DNA from: Armigeres subalbatus
Lineage: Eukaryota > Arthropoda > Insecta > Diptera > Culicidae
Assembly: GCF_024139115.2 (NCBI RefSeq)
Contig: NC_085141.1
Location: 64,679,675 to 64,743,674 of the forward strand
Direction: 5' to 3'
DNA: 64,000 nucleotides
The notes below the pieces were generated by a model. The model was not told where the DNA came from. It made no database searches and worked only from the letters and a program-made list of their open reading frames with translations. Positions 54,284-64,000 of this stretch are shown here, in pieces (the stretch's first letter is position 1; every line of letters begins with the position of its first letter). The position numbers and the translations under genes are program-made.

Positions 54284-54653
54284 AAATAACAATAAACAGT
54301 CGATCATTCGAAAGTCTATTCATATCAAATCTTTGTCCGTACAGACTGGAAATTCCAAGATTTACTTGTCTTGACGTGTCTTCATAGCGATGATTTCCTC
54401 CTGTCCATCTTAAACACAATTCCAGTTCTTTGGAAATCTGCTCGTCCAGTAACGTCAGTTCTGATCCATCATCATGGAAAGCGAAACAGTCAACCTTCGT
54501 GTTCGGTCCGAACAACGTTTCGTTTGTTTTCCTATGTCTGGAACAAGCAATTGTCTCACTCTGCACTGCAAGAATCTCATGAAGAAGAGAGTTGTGTTTG
54601 TTTAAATGTGCACCCGTCAACTCCGCACGTTTTGCTGTTGCAGTTTCCTCCAT
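54284..54653 (-). pseudogene. BEL/Pao aspartic protease
   Basis: VDCFAFHDDGSELTLLDEQI at residues 54-73 carries the D-D-G-S active-site loop of BEL retropepsins, and CLRWTGG follows as in the family. The frame then runs into the palindromic insertion at 54282 and ends inside it. Confidence 0.8.
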
Positions 54654-55121
54654 GCTGTCGCAGATATCTCCTATATATATTTAGAATTATTCAGGAAGGC
54701 TTTGAATGATACTTAATGTTTCGAAAACAATAAAACGTTTGAAAACTATGTGGTGAAGCTGATTTGAAAGAAAATAGAATTACATACTTCGCAAGAAAAA
54801 AAAAACAAAAATGAACTTAATCTGGAAATTAGAATATCCCTGCGCTTCATTTTATTGACGTTGAGGCGTCCTGAAACTCAGGATATACACTACCCCCACG
54901 GTTATGGAACGCTTAACGACTTTCTCAACATTCAATTATTTCTAACACGCCACAAAATCAACCAATTTTAGATAATAATACATGGAAACCATCGTTAGGA
55001 TCTAAGCTTTCTTTCCGCCATGTGATATCCCATCCAACATAGGTTTGGTTACAACAAAATTACTCAACTTCAAATCGATTGCAATAAACCATATTATGAA
55101 ACACTTCGTGTCAAATATGGC

Positions 55122-56731
55122 TAGGGTGACCATATGAAATTTTTCCAAATCGTAGTGAAAAAGGAGGACATTTGATTAAAAAGGAGGACATAAAAAAACT
55201 TCGATCGATTTTTAGTTTTTAATGTGATTAGGAATATTAAATATGATAAAGTTTATCACACTAAAGTATACTGGAAGATTTTGTAAGTGCAAGCCATATA
55301 TCTACACTTTGTATGAAGTCGAATTGAGGCAAGTGCTTATATCGTGCTTATCCACCTCGTACACTTATTCGCTAGCATATGCAGCTTTGGCCATTACATC
55401 TCCAGATGGAATATTTCCAATCGTTAAAGTAGTCCATATTAAGCACTTTTCAATTATAAACTGCAAACGCCTTCTTGTAGTGGTAAGATTTTAGCTTCAA
55501 CTAATTTTAAAATCAACAGGGAGCAAATGTTGAATATTATTATGTTGGCACTTTCAGTGATATTCCACAGAATTTTAACAAGAAAAGACCATCACATACA
55601 ATGAGGGACCGACTGTTTAATTCGGTGACATTTACTTCCAGGGTGCAGCAGCCGTAAACGTTGTAGACAACAACCTTCCGTGCACCACTTTTACGGTACT
55701 CCTCACTGAGTGGCGATACCGGCGTTTCTATCTGTGCTGTTCAACTTGCTAATCTATGCTTGGAGATTTTCACAATTTTCACCATGAGCTCATGGAAGAA
55801 TGGTAGTTGGAAATCGATAAAATGTATGGAAAAAATCAGTATTTCGCAAATTTATGGAAAATGGTGGTGTTTTAGAAGAAAGTACATAGTGATTAGAAAT
55901 GAAGTATGAGTTGAAAAGATTATCTTCTGCACTGATTAGTAGTTTTATAGTGAAGAAATTTCGATTTTACTACTATTGAAAAAACGCCATCTCTTGCATT
56001 AATCGTTTTGACTGCTACCTTATTCTGAACATTTGTCAATAGATAACTGATCGAACATTAGGTTCTATTAGGACCGAACACAAGATGATTAATACACCAG
56101 TGGGAAATTTATTCTTAAATGCCATTGAGAATCACAATTTTAGGCATGTAAATGATAATGATACCGTTAACTGTATCACCAAGTTTTCAACTGAAAAAAA
56201 TCAAATTTGTTCAGATTTAGACTAAAGAAACTCAACTGTGCATAATAGTTCAGATTTCTATTCCATTCTAGGCATAACATGGTGGTGGCTGCTCTTTACC
56301 TCACATTATGCAAGAAGCGTATCGTGCGATGCGTTCCAAAAACCATTCGGTGGGTGTTTACTAGTAGAAAAATTGCGTTCTTCCTAATCCATTTTTCACA
56401 ATTCCGATTCTTCTGATATCTTCAAAAGATGTGTTACTGTAACTCGCGCATTTAATTTTCGATATTTACATTGATTTTATTCGAAAACTTAAAGGAAAAT
56501 ATTTCAAATAAGAAAGCAAAAACGCAAATGTGTGCAACAATTAATCTCTGTAACGAATAGAGCTCTGTTGCAGTGTTATTTATGAAACTAGAAATTCTAC
56601 AAAAAAGTTAATTATTCAACAGTTTTTTCAAATTATCCAAAAAGGAGGACATTTTAGCGCGAAATAGGACATCTGATTTTTAATGAAAAAGGAGGACATG
56701 TCCTCCTTTAGGATACCATATGGTCACCCTA
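55122..56731. mobile_element. Non-autonomous hAT element, 1.6 kb
   Basis: TAGGGTGACCATATG at the left is matched by CATATGGTCACCCTA at the right. A perfect 8-bp duplication AATATGGC flanks it (55114-55121 and 56732-56739). The words AAAAAGGAGGACAT are repeated near both ends as subterminal motifs. No transposase is recognisable in 1.6 kb, so it depends on a relative elsewhere. Confidence 0.9.
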
Positions 56732-56895
56732 AATATGGCGGCGAATATAAACAATGCCGTTTTAATGCAAATATTAGCTACACATTCGTTCATACCGCCA
56801 ATGTTATTGCTGCAATATAACACTAATCTACAATTATTAGTTACCATCGTGGATGTCGACACAAAAAATGATAAAGAAGCAATTTATACAAGAAA

Positions 56896-57124
56896 TACCG
56901 TCGTGTGGGGCTTCTTTTGACTTCAAGGGCTACTTTGGATTTTGGATTTTATGAAAAAATTAAGCGAAAAAATGCCAAATTTAAAACAGAAAGTTAGTAT
57001 CCAACTATCAACAAGATATCCAAATGGTAATAATAGCGATTTGATAGTAAATTACGTTACAATTCTTGTTTTAAAATTTCCAAAGTAGCCCCCGATTTAT
57101 CAAAAGAAGCCCCGCACGACGGTA
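56896..57124. mobile_element. MITE with CCGTCGTGYGGGGCTTCTTT ends
   Basis: The left end CCGTCGTGTGGGGCTTCTTT and the right end, on the other strand, CCGTCGTGCGGGGCTTCTTT, with TA on each side. A further inner pair (GGCTACTTTGGA and TCCAAAGTAGCC, imperfect) continues the hairpin. It lies within the outer element of 54886-57359. Confidence 0.85.
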
Positions 57125-57789
57125 CTAAAGTGTTCCATAACTGTGGGAAAATTTTGCCGTGGTCACAATTATGGAACACTGATCAATTCATTTGTTTTCG
57201 AATAAATCATATTTAAAGCATTTTAAGCATGTGAAACAGTCAAAACTATGATGGATCTAATATTGCTGATAGAAAGTACTTTTCCATTGGAAATAGTGAA
57301 TTAGATTTTGAAATTATTACTTTTTGGTAAAACTGTTCCATAATTGTGGGGGGAGTGTACTTGCCGACTAAGTTACCGGTTCCGTTCAATCTACTGGCGA
57401 AATTTGCCAAATTTTAATGCCTTCGTAATAAGCAAAAAATGTCATTGAAATGACTTTATGGAAAAATCTCCCGTTGCCACCTGTTGTCATTAACTGTTAA
57501 AAAGCCGATCCATGCAAAATACATAACGGCATATATAGCATTCTTTTAAAAGTAACACAGTTCTTAGTAAACTGTAGTAAAGTTAAGGTTTAAAAAACGG
57601 GACTGTTCCGTTAAATACGGTACGTATGGTCAACCTATCTAATATTTGATTTGTCCAATTTTACACAGTCACATTAATCAAATCCTCCTAATTTGCCCGA
57701 TGAACTTAATTTTCCCTATTTCTTCAATATATCCAATTGGTTGTACCAAAGGTAGAATTTGCACAATCTAACGACCTGTCTGGTTCATG

Positions 57790-58302
57790 TAGGGGAACTG
57801 TTCCGTTTTCCATCTCACTGAACATATATTCATCGCATCGCAAAACAAAGAAATACAGCACAAATCTCGTCGCTTCATTCTGCTAACACGCGTGCTCACT
57901 GGTAAATAATATCATAAAAATAAGAAATAAACCAAATTCCTTTTCATTGCTTTGTTTTTGATGGGATGGAAATAGGAGCTATGGGATGAAGTACCGAACC
58001 GTTCCCTTCTTCTTCATCTTCTTCTTCTTATTGGCATTACATCCCCACACTGGGACAGAGCCACCTCGCAGCTTAGTGTTCATTAAGCACTTCCACAGTT
58101 ATTAACTGCGAGGTTTCTAAGCCAAGTTACCATTTTTGCATTTGTATATCATGAGGCTAGCACACGATGATACTTTTATGCCCAGGGAAGTCGAGACAAT
58201 TTCCAATCCGAAAATTGCCTAGACCGGCACCGGGAATCGAACCCAGCCACCCTCAGCATGGTCTTGCTTTGTAGCCGCGCGTCTTACCGAACCGTTCCCC
58301 TA
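57790..58302. mobile_element. MITE, family TAGGGGAAC (copy C, reverse, split by a SINE)
   Basis: It begins TAGGGGAACTGTTCCG and closes with AACCGTTCCCCTA. The interior is the reverse complement of copy A (for instance ACACGCGTGCTCACTG). A SINE has inserted 3 bases before the right end. Confidence 0.9.
58007..58284 (-). mobile_element. tRNA-derived SINE, copy 3, with 15-bp target duplication
   Basis: Read on the minus strand: a tRNA-like head (GTAAGACGCGCGGCTACAAA, with B-box-like GGTTCGATTCCC), a body, and a GAAGAAGAAG tail. The target duplication TACCGAACCGTTCCC is at 57992-58006 and 58285-58299; its outer part may overlap the SINE's own first bases. It has the A/B-box layout of a pol III promoter. 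This is the best-preserved copy in the window. Confidence 0.9.
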
Positions 58303-58309
58303 TTTACTA

Positions 58310-60050
58310 TGAAAAGTTTTTAAGTTCGAATAGATATTCCGATTCTCGTTGTCATTCTTATTTATTTTTTTAATTCCATAACGAGCGCGAAAAGATTCTC
58401 ATCGTGAATTGATCCAATTTCCGCGAGAAATCCGTTCCATTATTCAGGAATCTCAAGCCAGTATCACCTCCTACCGCTCTGTCGTTCTAAGTCCGTGTTG
58501 TTCCGGTTAACGGGAAAGCTCAATGAGGACAAAAAAAAAGCAATCGTCTGATGGCGACGGTCGCAGAAACAGCAGAACACAGCATATTCTCATTGAACGA
58601 CCTCATTGACGTACATGGAACCTTTTTGACTATGAAGCATCCAACATTTTATTTTTCGAATTAATCCCAACGTCACACAAACCACTCCATTCAGATTGTT
58701 CTTACTCGAAACCCGCAAATACTAAAGAGCGATTTGTAGCATTCGTATAAAGTTGCAATTTTCTTAACATGAGTGCAATAATTATTGCCATCATCATTTA
58801 AATAATTTAACAATATAGCATTCATATCTGATTATGAACTAAAGAAAGCCATTATGAAATTGAATTCTCAAGTTGATGCAAAAGCACTTAAGCTTCTATC
58901 GATTAATACCGCGGAGCTCATATTTTTACTTGGATTTTTTTAATTTGCATCGAGTTCATTACTCACGTCCTTAAAGTAAAATCCTTGCTTTGCCTATGGA
59001 TGATCCCGTTCCCTTCAACGCAGAATGCAGCAATAATGAACTCACTGTCTCGCGTGCAAATTTCAGTTCGGGATCAGAGCGCCACCACCTGCTACAACCA
59101 TTCTCGATCCTCTTGTTTGACCCTGCCAGTTTATATATTTTTTTATTTGTGTCGTTGTCAGCTTCGTCATCATCCTTAATGCAATCTTTTTATTATGCAC
59201 CAGCTCATCGCGGCGGTTGGGCACGCGGGGATCCGCCGCGTAAAGCTACGGCGTAATCCTCTTTGCGTCGCTTTACCCAGATTCTCCCGTTTAACTGCCA
59301 ACATTCCTATAAAGTCGGAACATGGCATAAATTGCGGGAGCACCAGAGAATCGCACTGATAAACTGCTTTACAGCCAACACCAGAAGCCAGCCCAACATC
59401 CCGGCCCACGTTGCTTTCGTCGTTCGAAGTCACAGTAGAAATGCTGGAGATGCCATACATGGGTTTATATTTAGGAGTTACAACCATTTCACATTATTCT
59501 GAATGAAAATTTTCACGAGCTGGGACATTTGAAGATTCTGCCTAAAAATAAAATAAAATGAGATGTTTAAATCATTACATCACTTAGAAAAATTAGCTTT
59601 CCAGAACCTACAACATGTCACTTCAATCAGAACATGAACTTTACAAAATATGTGACCCAATATTTGTAGTTTTTACACAAGGGTGGATTCATTTGTGTAC
59701 ATTTCCAACATGTTACAGTGGGCTAAATAACGAACTTTAATAAGTCTCCCAGTTTCAATCGAAAAGTTTTTTGATAAAATCATTTATGACACTTGAATTT
59801 TCTTTTCTAGAAGTTTCTAGACGAATTCTTAACCTTGAACTTCACGACAGCACATTTTATTGAATTTTCTTGAGGAACTACTTGTGGACCTCGTGGAAGA
59901 ACTTTTGAAGCTGCCCCAAAAAGCACATTATTTCAAGCAGCCATTATTGTTGGAAAAATATCCATAGTCAAATGCTAGATATAAAGAGGTCGATCTCTAG
60001 TCGAAAACGTTGATTCTTTCTTTTGTTTTTGACGTCGGAAAACGTCTTAT
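58310..60050. other. Unassigned region with a GC-rich patch
   Basis: A GC-rich patch lies at about 59205-59260 (GCGGCGGTTGGGCACGCGGG). Open frames of 60-100 codons on both strands (58985-59256, 59176-59487) have no domains I know. It could be part of a host transcription unit, but no exon structure is supported. Confidence 0.35.
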
Positions 60051-60052
60051 CT

Positions 60053-60155
60053 AAAGGTACTGGGTGTTAAATCAGAATCTAAATTTGGGGACCGTCACAA
60101 AATTATGTTAGACTTTGAACATTATTAGCGCCTTTATCTTACGATGGATTTAAGG
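60053..60155 (+). repeat. ACAGGGTGT-family dispersed repeat, copy 4 (fragment)
   Basis: TACTGGGTGTTAAATCAGAA followed by TTTGGGGACCGTCACAAAAT, then GCGCCTTTATCTTACGATGG, matching 42155-42245. Confidence 0.55.
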
Positions 60156-60159
60156 TGAT

Positions 60160-62790
60160 TATACAATCAAGCCATGTGGTGAATTTCAAATTCACCACAC
60201 GATTTTCTACTCCTATTATCAAAAGTTCAAATCCAACGTAATAATTTTCGTACAATGCTGAAATTAAAGTCGATTGTTTAGCATGAGTGAGCAAACGATC
60301 TACGGATGTTTCAACCCCATGGGCGTTGTGTTTCTCTCAATTCGTGCTCTTGAAAAATCACTAGAAAAACCACGTGGTTTCCAAGATGGCCAATTTGTGG
60401 CTTTGTTGTATAACCACCTTAAAAGATTTACATGTACCTATGAGCTCCTTCTGGAATAAAGCAATATTTTTTCAAGCCCCAGAAATTAATTCCACAACAG
60501 TTCAACAACAAAACCATCGTTTATTAACCAGAATGTTATTCAGGATAATTCATTCAAAAATTGCAGAAAATAATTGTCATGTAGCCAATTTTCTTATTCT
60601 TCGATAACAACATGTTCAAAAAATGATGTTTCAAAACCGAGCTACTCTCAGTAACAAAATTTCTCTTCTTTTTTTAAACTCGAAACTGAATCCTTTTTCA
60701 ATCCATTCGATATATTTACTCTTCCAACCAACAGCTTCACTGAAAGCGTAAGTTCCCCGCTTGCCTAATAACGCATATCAGTGCTAAGAACCATCGGATG
60801 ATGGTTTCCAAACTAACAAACCCATTCCTTGCCAACATCGGAGCACTATGCAGAGATCCATATGCTTCGGTAAATCCTACGGAAACCGATGACAACCATG
60901 ACAAGTTCTGCGGTTTCCATAGCACACAAACCAAATCCTATAAGGAAGGAATTCCTGTCGTCATCGTCGGTGAAGAAATCTTCGTCACCACCACCCATCA
61001 CATTCTTGAAGGCTTCGCTGTTCGAATATCCCAGTCACCGCAACCGAATAACGCACGGAATCAATCTTCAGTAACCCCACCACACCCACCCACCCAATCG
61101 TTTAAGGCGAAGCGTTATTACCTAGGACTTTCTCGGAACGCAAGCGATGAGTGATGGCTGATGATGAACCATTCATTGCCGCCTACAGATAGTGCCCCAA
61201 GTGGAAAATCAAACTCCCAGAAACCATGTCCTTAATGTAGGGAAAAAGTGTCGGCGTTCACGTCAATGACGGTTTCACCGTCGTCACATCCTCTAGGGTG
61301 TGAAATAAAGCACATAATCAAGTGTGACTTGATAAGACAGAAGTTCGGTCAAATTTAGACGAGATGTAAACGAACGCTTAATCGTTGCAATGTTTAAAAA
61401 TAGACAACCAGACTCCGACTACATCAAGCACTTTATCGTGCTGTTGATTGATAAATGACAACATTTCGATCGAACGGCAGCTCAGCTTCCTGAGGTTGCA
61501 ACTCCGTGACTGACCAGCATAAGTGGAATCACACACAATGAATCAACTACTTAAACTGTTGACTTGGGAAAGTCGATCATTCTCACAGTGCATATTTTAC
61601 AGACTTAATAATTAAAAAAAAAAAACAATTAAGGCAATGCTTCTAAGGATCAATACACGCGATTGAGTGAGAGCATTAAATATCATCAAGGATCAGGGAG
61701 TACAAATTCGAATTAGAAACAAGTTTGGGCTAGAGGATTTATTCTGTGTTTTTTTTGTATTCTCAGTCAAATTTAATCAAAACGATGATTTTTATTTTGC
61801 CCGACACATCGGTAGGTTTATTTTGCCCTTTCCCAATGGTGAAACTATCTATCGTTTTTTCATCAACTCATCGTTTTGACTAAGATTGAATGAGAGAGCC
61901 AAAAAATCCCAGAATGGAAACAAGTTGGATAATTTTTAAAACCTTTTAAGTAAAACACGCCTAATCGATTACTTCCACATATTTCATTCAATTTCCCCGT
62001 AAGACACACGGTTATAAAGCAGTCCCTCTATATTAAACTTTAAATTAGATAGACGTATTAAGATTTACAAAAGTCGTTTCTAATTTGCAGGAAACAGAAC
62101 TAAATTCCAAAAACCATTTTTTCAGCATATTGAGGATAAATATTTATTCAGAACAATCATTCAATTAGGGCAAGGTGAAAATAAAAAAAAATATACAAAA
62201 CTTCTATAAAGCCTTATAAACCTTGTTAATTTAAATTGGCATCGTCCTCCACGATGTTAAATAAGATACCTAGTTTTCTAAAAAGTTCCAAATACGTAGA
62301 TTTTTTTTACAGAATCCCATTTGTACGGTTTTCCCGGAACCCAATCCGGAGCAGCGTAGTTCAAGGGCAATCCCAAGAGAGGCTTAAAATTTTCTATTCA
62401 TAGTGTGATAAAATTCAACTAGCCCGAAGGTGTGAAAAGAAGGTAGCCCCATTCCCGTGCTGCGAAGAATTGTAACAATTCCTTTTTTTTTCAATTCAAC
62501 TTTCCGAACAAAATTTAACTTTTCGAAGCTAGCGATGCGCTGCAATAGATGTACAACAAGTGCGGTGGAACATCTGACGAAGAAAAATTAAATTATCCGA
62601 CGATACGGAGCTCACGAATTCACCCTTTGTCGTGCCTATCCGAAAAGAAAACATTGATTGGGGACTGAGAGCATTCTCCCATAAATTGTTTAAAAATAAT
62701 AATGCTGAAGCATTTTGCTTGTCAATTTCTAGAAACTAATTTCGTGAACATTGTATTACGGAATCAACAAACATATTATCAAAATTATTT
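60160..62790. other. Unassigned region before the second minisatellite
   Basis: A 118-codon frame (60798-61154) with a polar, proline-rich end sits in a slightly GC-richer stretch (60740-61260), but I recognise no domain and it overlaps other chance frames. The remaining sequence is AT-rich with no paired repeats seen. Confidence 0.35.
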
Positions 62791-62795
62791 TAAAA

Positions 62796-64000
62796 AATCC
62801 TGGGAAGGATTCTCCCGGAATCCTGGGAAGGATTCTCCTCGATCCTTGGGGAGTTTTCTTCACGAATACCAGTAAGGATGGTCCCTGAACCCTAGGAAGG
62901 ATTCTCCCGGAATCCTGGGAAGCATCCTCCCCGTATACTGGGAAGAATTCTCACCGAATCTCGAGAATCCTACTTTTCTAATTATGGGAAGAATTCTCCT
63001 CAAATTCTGGGAAGGGTTCTCTCCGAATCCTGGGAAGGTTTCTCCCCGAGTCCTGGAAAGAATTCTACCCGAATTCTGGAAAGGATTCTCCCGAATTTTG
63101 CGAAGGATTCTCTTCGAATCCTGAGAAGGGTCCTCTTCAAATCCTGCGAAGGATTCTTCACAAATTCTGGGAAGGATTCTCCCAGAATCATGGGAAGTAT
63201 TCTCCCGGAATCCTGGGAAGGATTCTCCCGGAATCCTGGGAAGGATTCTCCCGGAATCCTGGGAAGGATTCTCCCGGAATCCTGGGAAGGATTCTCCCGG
63301 AATCCTGGGAAGGATTCTCCCGGAATCCTGGGAAGGATTCTCCCGGAATCCTGGGAAGGATTCTCCCGAATCCTGGGAAGGATTCTCCTGAATCCTGGGA
63401 AGGATTCTCCCCAAATCCTGAGAAGGATTTACTCCGGACCCTGACAAGGATTCTCCCCGAATCCTGGGAAGGACTCCCCCGAATCCTGAGAAGGACTCCC
63501 CCGAATCCTGGGAAGGACTCCCCCGAAGCCTGGGAAGGATTCTCCTCGAATCCTGGGAAGGATTCTCCTTGAGTCCTTGGACAGATTCTCCACGAATCCT
63601 GGGACGGATTCTCCACGAATCCTGGAAAATATTCTTCCCGAATCCTGGAAAATATTCTTCCCGAATCCTGGGAAGGATTCTCCCGGAATCCTGGGAAGGA
63701 TTCTCCCGGAATCCTGGGAAGGATTCTCCCGGAATCCTGGGAAGGATTCTCCCGGAATCCTGGCAAGGATTCTCCCGGAATCCTGGCAAGGATTCTCCCG
63801 AAATCATGGCAAGGATTTTCCCGAAATCCTGGCAAGGATTCTCCCGGAATCCTGGCAAGGTTTCTCCCGGAATCCTGGCAAGGGTTCTCCCGGAATCCTG
63901 GCAAGGGTTCTCCCGGAATCCTGGCAAGGGTTCTCCCGGAATTCTGGAAAGGATTCTCCCGGAATCCTGGCAAGGATTCTCCCGGAATCCTGGCAAGGAT
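62796..64000. repeat. Minisatellite with 23-bp unit (array 2), runs off the window
   Basis: The unit is GGAAGGATTCTCCC followed by GGAATCCTG, 23 bp, about 50 copies in the visible 1.2 kb. GGATTC and GAATCC form a perfect six-base-pair dyad around a 5-nt loop. It is most regular at 63190-63365 and from 63650 to the edge. From about 63760 most units have GGCAAGG in place of GGGAAGG. The left end and 63420-63650 are degenerate. A minus-strand frame of at least 378 codons (62860-63996) spells a 23-residue repeat such as PGFRENPSQDSGRILPRI, which I regard as a by-product. Confidence 0.97.

Larger units (their letters stand above)
51600..54700 (-). mobile_element. Decayed BEL/Pao LTR retrotransposon, internal region
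   Basis: On the minus strand, from high to low coordinate, lie an aspartic protease, reverse transcriptase, RNase H and integrase zinc-binding domain, the normal BEL/Pao pol order. Many frameshifts and stops are present, and a palindromic insertion sits between protease and RT. The integrase core and envelope are absent, and no LTR pair was found, so both ends are missing or unrecognised. Confidence 0.85.
54886..57359. mobile_element. Outer inverted-repeat element hosting two insertions
   Basis: The left end TACACTACCCCCACGGTTAT continues with GGAAC; the right end, on the other strand, is TACACTCCCCCCACAATTAT then GGAAC. TA at both ends suggests a Tc1/mariner-type target. GTTCCATAACTGTGGG is repeated inside near 57131. 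Without the inserts at 55122-56731 and 56896-57124 it would be only about 0.64 kb, so it is probably a MITE. Confidence 0.8.

Noticed and set aside
60798..61154. A 118-codon plus-strand frame in a GC-richer stretch
   Set aside because: It overlaps another frame (60889-61074), has no conserved motif, and ends in a proline/histidine-rich low-complexity run.

Overview
The window looks like repeat-rich nuclear DNA of a culicine mosquito, most likely Aedes. The grounds are an AT-rich intergenic background, an RTE/JAM1-like retrotransposon, BEL/Pao and CR1-like retroelement remains, a tRNA-derived SINE of the Aedes Feilai/Gecko kind, and many short inverted-repeat elements. The organism assignment rests on recognising these families, not on a database search. 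I find no intact host gene, no rRNA, no confident tRNA gene and no CRISPR array. Nearly everything that can be explained is a transposable element, often one inside another, or a tandem repeat.

Layout. 1-600 is a GC-richer block ending in a poly(A) signal. 2255-4081 holds copies of a ~283 bp dispersed repeat, partly head to tail. 4369-6755 is a MITE with a decayed Mutator-like (MULE) transposon at its edge, itself hit by two smaller elements and carrying a 38-bp-arm hairpin. 7487-8810 is a pogo-like element; 9958-10909 an inverted-repeat element with another repeat inside. 12140-16560 has an RTE fragment, a SINE, and a CR1-like reverse transcriptase relic split by a MITE. 17317-19974 carries three inverted-repeat elements. 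20176-26293 is a 6.1 kb minisatellite with a 23-bp unit. 27030-31967 is mostly unexplained. 31976-37260 is a cluster of MITEs plus duplicated blocks. 37662-39214 is a 5'-truncated RTE element. 40640-42850 is a very degenerate tandem array. 44508-46020 is an unresolved, possibly LTR-derived block. 46052-51267 is a MITE split by a 5.0 kb DNA transposon with ATCATGAT-rich ends. 51600-54700 is a decayed BEL/Pao element on the minus strand. 54886-57359 is a triple nest containing a hAT element. 57790-58302 is a MITE split by a SINE. 62796-64000 is a second 23-bp minisatellite that runs off the window.

The two minisatellites, 36 kb apart, share the 23-bp length, the GGAAGGA start and a central six-base-pair dyad whose sequence differs but whose pairing is kept. 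They look like divergent members of one repeat superfamily. Because 23 is not a multiple of three, the long peptides they could encode cycle through all frames, and I treat them as a by-product. Other unusual signals are two hammerhead-like motifs with covarying stem II (33438-33467 and 54167-54195, minus strand), several long near-perfect palindromes, and insertions whose empty sites can be reconstructed to the base.
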